DNA of 9,657 bases from Bacillota bacterium (GTDB lineage: Bacteria; Bacillota; Dethiobacteria; DTU022): contig JAAYGO010000300.1 in the NCBI GenBank assembly GCA_012727685.1, forward strand, positions 1 through 9,657, read 5' to 3'. The notes beneath the pieces were generated by a model. It was given only the letters and a program-made list of their open reading frames with translations. It searched no databases and had not been told where the DNA came from. The translations under genes were made by a program, and so were the position numbers. Shown here piece after piece: positions 7,084-9,657 of the stretch; the first letter of the stretch is position 1, and every line of letters starts with the position of its first letter.

Positions 7084-8547
7084 GTGATCAAGGTTAAACA
7101 GAAAAAAATGGATGAAGAGCAGTTTTTTGAACGGAGAAAAGCCGTCCTCTCTTTATGGCATACCGGCAAGGAAGTGGATCTTGAAGAAGCGGTTGCTTAT
7201 CAAAAGAGCATGCCGGAGAACAAGAATTTTTGCAAGGTGATCCAGAAGCTAAAAAAAGAAGGAAAATCCGTGGTCTTTCCCCGGGCGGGAACTCCCCTGG
7301 TGGAAGATGAAATTGAGCTGGTCCGCGCCCTCTATGATGCGGGTGTGCCCCTGCTGCCCTGCACAACCGACAGCTATACCCGCCACCTGCAGTTTGAAAA
7401 GGTTGAGCAGGCCCTTGAGGAAAGCATTAAGAGCGGGCGCCCCAAATTAAATGGTTTCCCGATCATTAACCATGGCGTGAAAAACACGCGGCGAGTGGTG
7501 GAATCGTGCGGCGCAGCCTTCAACCCGCGGACCTCTCGCCTTTCCAACAGCCTGGTTGGAGAAATTGCCTTTGCTTCCGGCATGACCGCACAGCCCTGCA
7601 GCTTTTTCCCCTGGTTCGGCAGCTATGATAAGACGGCGACCCTGGAGGAGTGCATTGACACCGCCCAGTACCTGGCCCGCTTGATGGGCTGGTATGCCGA
7701 ACAGGGGGTCATCTTAACCAGCGACCTGCACGGCTGGCTGCCGAACGGCGTCTTTCCCATCAGCATAAACGTGGCCACAATGATCATCGAAGGCCTGGTG
7801 GTCGCAGAACAGGGAGTGAAAAGCGTGCTCCCGCTGGTGGAGTGCCAGGGGCATCTGGCCCAGGACATTGCCGCCATCAGGGTCACGCCGCAGCTTTTGC
7901 GCCGCTACCTGGATCGCTTCGGCTACCAGGATGTAATCATCCCCGGCACGGCAGCCCAGCAGGTTCCCCTGTATGCCTTCCCGCGCGACCTGGGCGGCGC
8001 CTTTGGCTACGTTACCTATACCTGCTTCGTGGGGGCGCTGGGCAAGGCGGAAGTGGTGTCACCACGCTCCATCGACGAGGGCATCGGCGTGCCGACCAAG
8101 GAGGCCCATGTAGACACCTACCGGGCGGCCAACTGGATCCTCAACGTGGTCAGGACACAGAATATTGAATTCGACAACGAGGAGATCCAAACCGAATCGA
8201 AAATCCTCGAGGCGGAGGTGACGGCGATCCTCGAAGCTGTCCTAAATCTCGGTGGCGGCGATATCGTGGTTGGCGCCATCAAGGCCGTAGATGCCGGAGT
8301 CCTCGACTCGCCGTTCCCCTTAAACATTCACGCCAGGGACCAGGTACTGGGCGTACGGGATAGCCAGGGCGCATGCCGCTACGTGGAGTTCGGCAACTTG
8401 CCCATTCCGGAAGAGATTAAGGACTTTCATCGCGAAAAGGTGACCGCGCGGGAGAAAGCGGAAGGAAGAAAGATGGATTATTACGTGGCGATTGATGATT
8501 TCTGGGCGATCAGCAAAGGAGCGCTCGTGGGAACGCCGCGCCAATAA
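7084..8547 (+). CDS. glmE: Glutamate (methylaspartate) mutase-like large subunit E, substrate possibly altered
   Basis: This is the TIM-barrel catalytic subunit of a coenzyme-B12 carbon-skeleton mutase, about 487 aa against roughly 483 in Clostridium cochlearium GlmE, which converts glutamate to 3-methylaspartate. Landmarks agree along the length: TGKEVDLEEAV, FPRAG, SYTRH, LNGFP, AEQGVK, QDIAA, GIGVPTKEA, VRD, EFGN and AIDDFWA. From a remembered, nearly ungapped alignment, the three substrate-clamping arginines are kept (67, 100, 149), as are Tyr181 and the Glu next to IGVPTKEA. The residue aligned with Glu171, which contacts the substrate amino group, is Pro171, and Tyr177 is Trp; the whole 170-177 loop differs. 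I chose GTG 7084 because GGAGGAG (7071-7077) is six bases upstream; a GTG at 7033 would add 17 residues. It is probably co-transcribed with the activase 93 bases upstream. Family is sure; a non-amino dicarboxylate substrate is inference. Confidence 0.9.
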   Translation: MIKVKQKKMDEEQFFERRKAVLSLWHTGKEVDLEEAVAYQKSMPENKNFCKVIQKLKKEGKSVVFPRAGTPLVEDEIELVRALYDAGVPLLPCTTDSYTRHLQFEKVEQALEESIKSGRPKLNGFPIINHGVKNTRRVVESCGAAFNPRTSRLSNSLVGEIAFASGMTAQPCSFFPWFGSYDKTATLEECIDTAQYLARLMGWYAEQGVILTSDLHGWLPNGVFPISINVATMIIEGLVVAEQGVKSVLPLVECQGHLAQDIAAIRVTPQLLRRYLDRFGYQDVIIPGTAAQQVPLYAFPRDLGGAFGYVTYTCFVGALGKAEVVSPRSIDEGIGVPTKEAHVDTYRAANWILNVVRTQNIEFDNEEIQTESKILEAEVTAILEAVLNLGGGDIVVGAIKAVDAGVLDSPFPLNIHARDQVLGVRDSQGACRYVEFGNLPIPEEIKDFHREKVTAREKAEGRKMDYYVAIDDFWAISKGALVGTPRQ

Positions 8548-8567
8548 ATACTGTTTATTTCTAGAAT

Positions 8568-8590
8568 AGGGGAGGCGCATGATCAAATGA
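8568..8590 (+). promoter_or_regulatory. Ribosome binding site with a four-codon minicistron overlapping the S-subunit start
   Basis: AGGGGAGG (8568-8575) lies only three bases before an ATG at 8579 that reads Met-Ile-Lys-stop (TGA 8588-8590), and 11 bases before the real ATG at 8587. The mini-frame stop overlaps that start as ATGA. It may be chance, or may allow re-initiation. Confidence 0.35.
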
Positions 8591-9015
8591 AGAAGGATAA
8601 ACCGACAGTGATTACCGGAACCATCGGTGTAGATGCTCATGTGATCGGCACCAAGGTCTTGTCGCGGGCACTGCGGGATGCCGGGTTTAACGTGGTGGAG
8701 CTGGGCGCCCTGACGCCACCGGAAGAGTTTATCAAGGCGGCCCAGGAAACAGATGCCGATGCCATGCTGATCAGTTCCCTCTACGGGATGGCGGAACTGG
8801 ATGTGCGGGGCTTTAAAGAGAAATGCATCGAGGCGGGCCTGGGCGATGTTCTGCTGTATATCGGCGGGATCCTGGGCGTTTCCCGGCATGACTTTGAAGA
8901 GGACGTGGTAAAATTCAAAGCCCTGGGCTTTGATCGGGTCTACCCGCCGGAAGCGGATATCAATGCCGCCATCGAGGATTTGCGGGCGGATCTCCGGGCC
9001 AGGAGCAAGCTCTAA
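8587..9015 (+). CDS. glmS: Glutamate mutase-like B12-binding small subunit S
   Basis: This is the cobalamin-binding partner of the E subunit, 142 aa with a Rossmann-like fold. The base-off/His-on signature DxHxxG is intact as Asp16, His18 and Gly21 (DAHVIG), with His18 the expected lower cobalt ligand. The following AGFNVVELG, ISSLYG (62-67), YIGG and GFDRVYPP segments match Clostridium cochlearium GlmS in order and spacing. It starts 39 bases after the E-subunit stop and is followed 19 bases later by the MutL-type accessory gene, so the three form an operon in the order E-S-L. From memory, the classical Clostridium order is S-L-E followed by methylaspartase. The intact cofactor site indicates a working mutase. 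Here the symbol means the mutase subunit, not glucosamine-6-phosphate synthase. Confidence 0.92.
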   Translation: MKKDKPTVITGTIGVDAHVIGTKVLSRALRDAGFNVVELGALTPPEEFIKAAQETDADAMLISSLYGMAELDVRGFKEKCIEAGLGDVLLYIGGILGVSRHDFEEDVVKFKALGFDRVYPPEADINAAIEDLRADLRARSKL

Positions 9016-9034
9016 GCGGCCGGAAAGCGGGACG

Positions 9035-9657
9035 ATGAACGGGATCAGGATCTTTATTGATTTTGGCAGCACCTTTACCAAGATGGTGGCCTTTGATTTG
9101 GAGAGCGAAACCGTGGCGGGCAGGGTTCAGGTTCCCTCCACTGTTGATCGCGATATTACGTGCGGGCTGGAAGAGGCTTTTGCTGCCATCTCAAGGGAGG
9201 TCAAGGTCGGAGCCCTTGAGCGCAAGCAGGCGGTGGCTTGCAGCAGCGCCGCAGGGGGCTTGCGCATCGTCTGTGTCGGCCTGGTTCCGGATTATACGAC
9301 CAAGGCGGGGCGCATGGCCGCCCTGGGCGCAGGGGCCAGGATCGTGGGAGAGTACTCCTTTGAGCTTTCCGCTGAGGAGCTGGCCGAGATCGAGGAGATT
9401 GCCCCCGACATCGTATTGCTCACCGGCGGCACGGACGGGGGCAATAAGAAGGTGCTCCTTTACAACGCCTCCCTGCTTGCCAGGTCAGGCCGGGAGATTC
9501 GCAATGTGATCGTGGCAGGCAACAAGTCTGCCTACGATGAAATTAAATCCATTTTTGCCGGCTCCGATAAAAAGATCATTTTTACCAGGAACGTGATGCC
9601 TGAACTCGGGGTCCTTGATGTTGATCCGGCCAACAGGGAGATCCGGGAGCTGTTTAT
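9035..9657 (+). CDS. glmL: MutL/GlmL family protein (glutamate mutase accessory ATPase), truncated by the window edge
   Basis: This is the N-terminal 207 residues of an ASKHA-fold (actin/Hsp70-like) protein; family members are roughly 460 aa or longer, so less than half is present. The first phosphate loop reads IDFGSTFTK (residues 8-16) and the second LTGGTDGG (129-136), with ACSSAAGGLR between them, a pattern characteristic of the MutL proteins beside glutamate and related B12 mutases. Their role is believed to be handling or reactivation of the B12 holoenzyme, by analogy with diol dehydratase reactivases, but it is not firmly established. ATG 9035 is 19 bases after the S-subunit stop with only a weak purine-rich site (GAAAGCGGG), consistent with translational coupling. 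No stop is reached before the edge. Confidence 0.88.
   Translation, partial: MNGIRIFIDFGSTFTKMVAFDLESETVAGRVQVPSTVDRDITCGLEEAFAAISREVKVGALERKQAVACSSAAGGLRIVCVGLVPDYTTKAGRMAALGAGARIVGEYSFELSAEELAEIEEIAPDIVLLTGGTDGGNKKVLLYNASLLARSGREIRNVIVAGNKSAYDEIKSIFAGSDKKIIFTRNVMPELGVLDVDPANREIRELF

Noticed and set aside
8320..9081. 253-codon minus-strand frame across the E, S and L subunit genes
   Set aside because: It lies opposite three conserved gene segments, with no recognisable domain or start signal.
9057..9509. 150-codon plus-strand frame inside the MutL-type gene
   Set aside because: It is out of frame with the clear ATPase motifs of the MutL-type protein, and its Arg/Pro/Trp-rich composition is that of a shadow frame.

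Overview
The window looks like part of an anaerobic Firmicute chromosome, possibly Peptococcaceae- or Moorella-like. The reasons are strong AGGAGG-type ribosome binding sites, use of TTG and GTG starts, moderate-to-high GC, and two oxygen-sensitive radical enzyme systems side by side. The taxonomic guess rests on style only. All supported genes are on the + strand.

Layout: (1) the last ~41 codons of an unrecognised gene (3-128). (2) An OxlT/monocarboxylate-type MFS transporter (287-1579), then a ~350-base spacer with a terminator-like hairpin and other inverted repeats. (3) A second MFS transporter of a different subfamily (1938-3152), ending in a perfect 9-bp hairpin, then a ~195-base promoter region. 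(4) A glycyl radical enzyme of 836 aa (3348-5858). (5) A ~220-base spacer with a long hairpin terminator whose 3' arm is duplicated as an 18-bp tandem repeat. (6) The radical-SAM activating enzyme (6079-6990). (7) A coenzyme-B12 mutase module related to glutamate (methylaspartate) mutase: large subunit E (7084-8547), B12-binding subunit S (8587-9015) and the start of the MutL/GlmL ASKHA-type accessory protein (9035, running off the right edge).

The genes read as one catabolic locus: two transporters, a glycyl radical enzyme with its activase, and a B12 carbon-skeleton mutase. Two departures from the known families suggest unfamiliar chemistry. The glycyl radical enzyme has the radical glycine and a candidate thiyl cysteine (GC-L-A, Cys474), but not the Cys-x-Glu pair of the characterised eliminases and arylacetate decarboxylases. 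The mutase E subunit keeps the three substrate-clamping arginines (67, 100, 149), but has Pro where Clostridium cochlearium glutamate mutase has Glu171, the residue that contacts the substrate amino group, and Trp for Tyr177. I infer that the mutase acts on a dicarboxylate without an amino group and that the glycyl radical enzyme makes or uses a related acid. The actual substrate cannot be read from the sequence.

An 18-bp element (15/18 identical) occurs upstream of both the second transporter and the glycyl radical enzyme gene, suggesting shared control.
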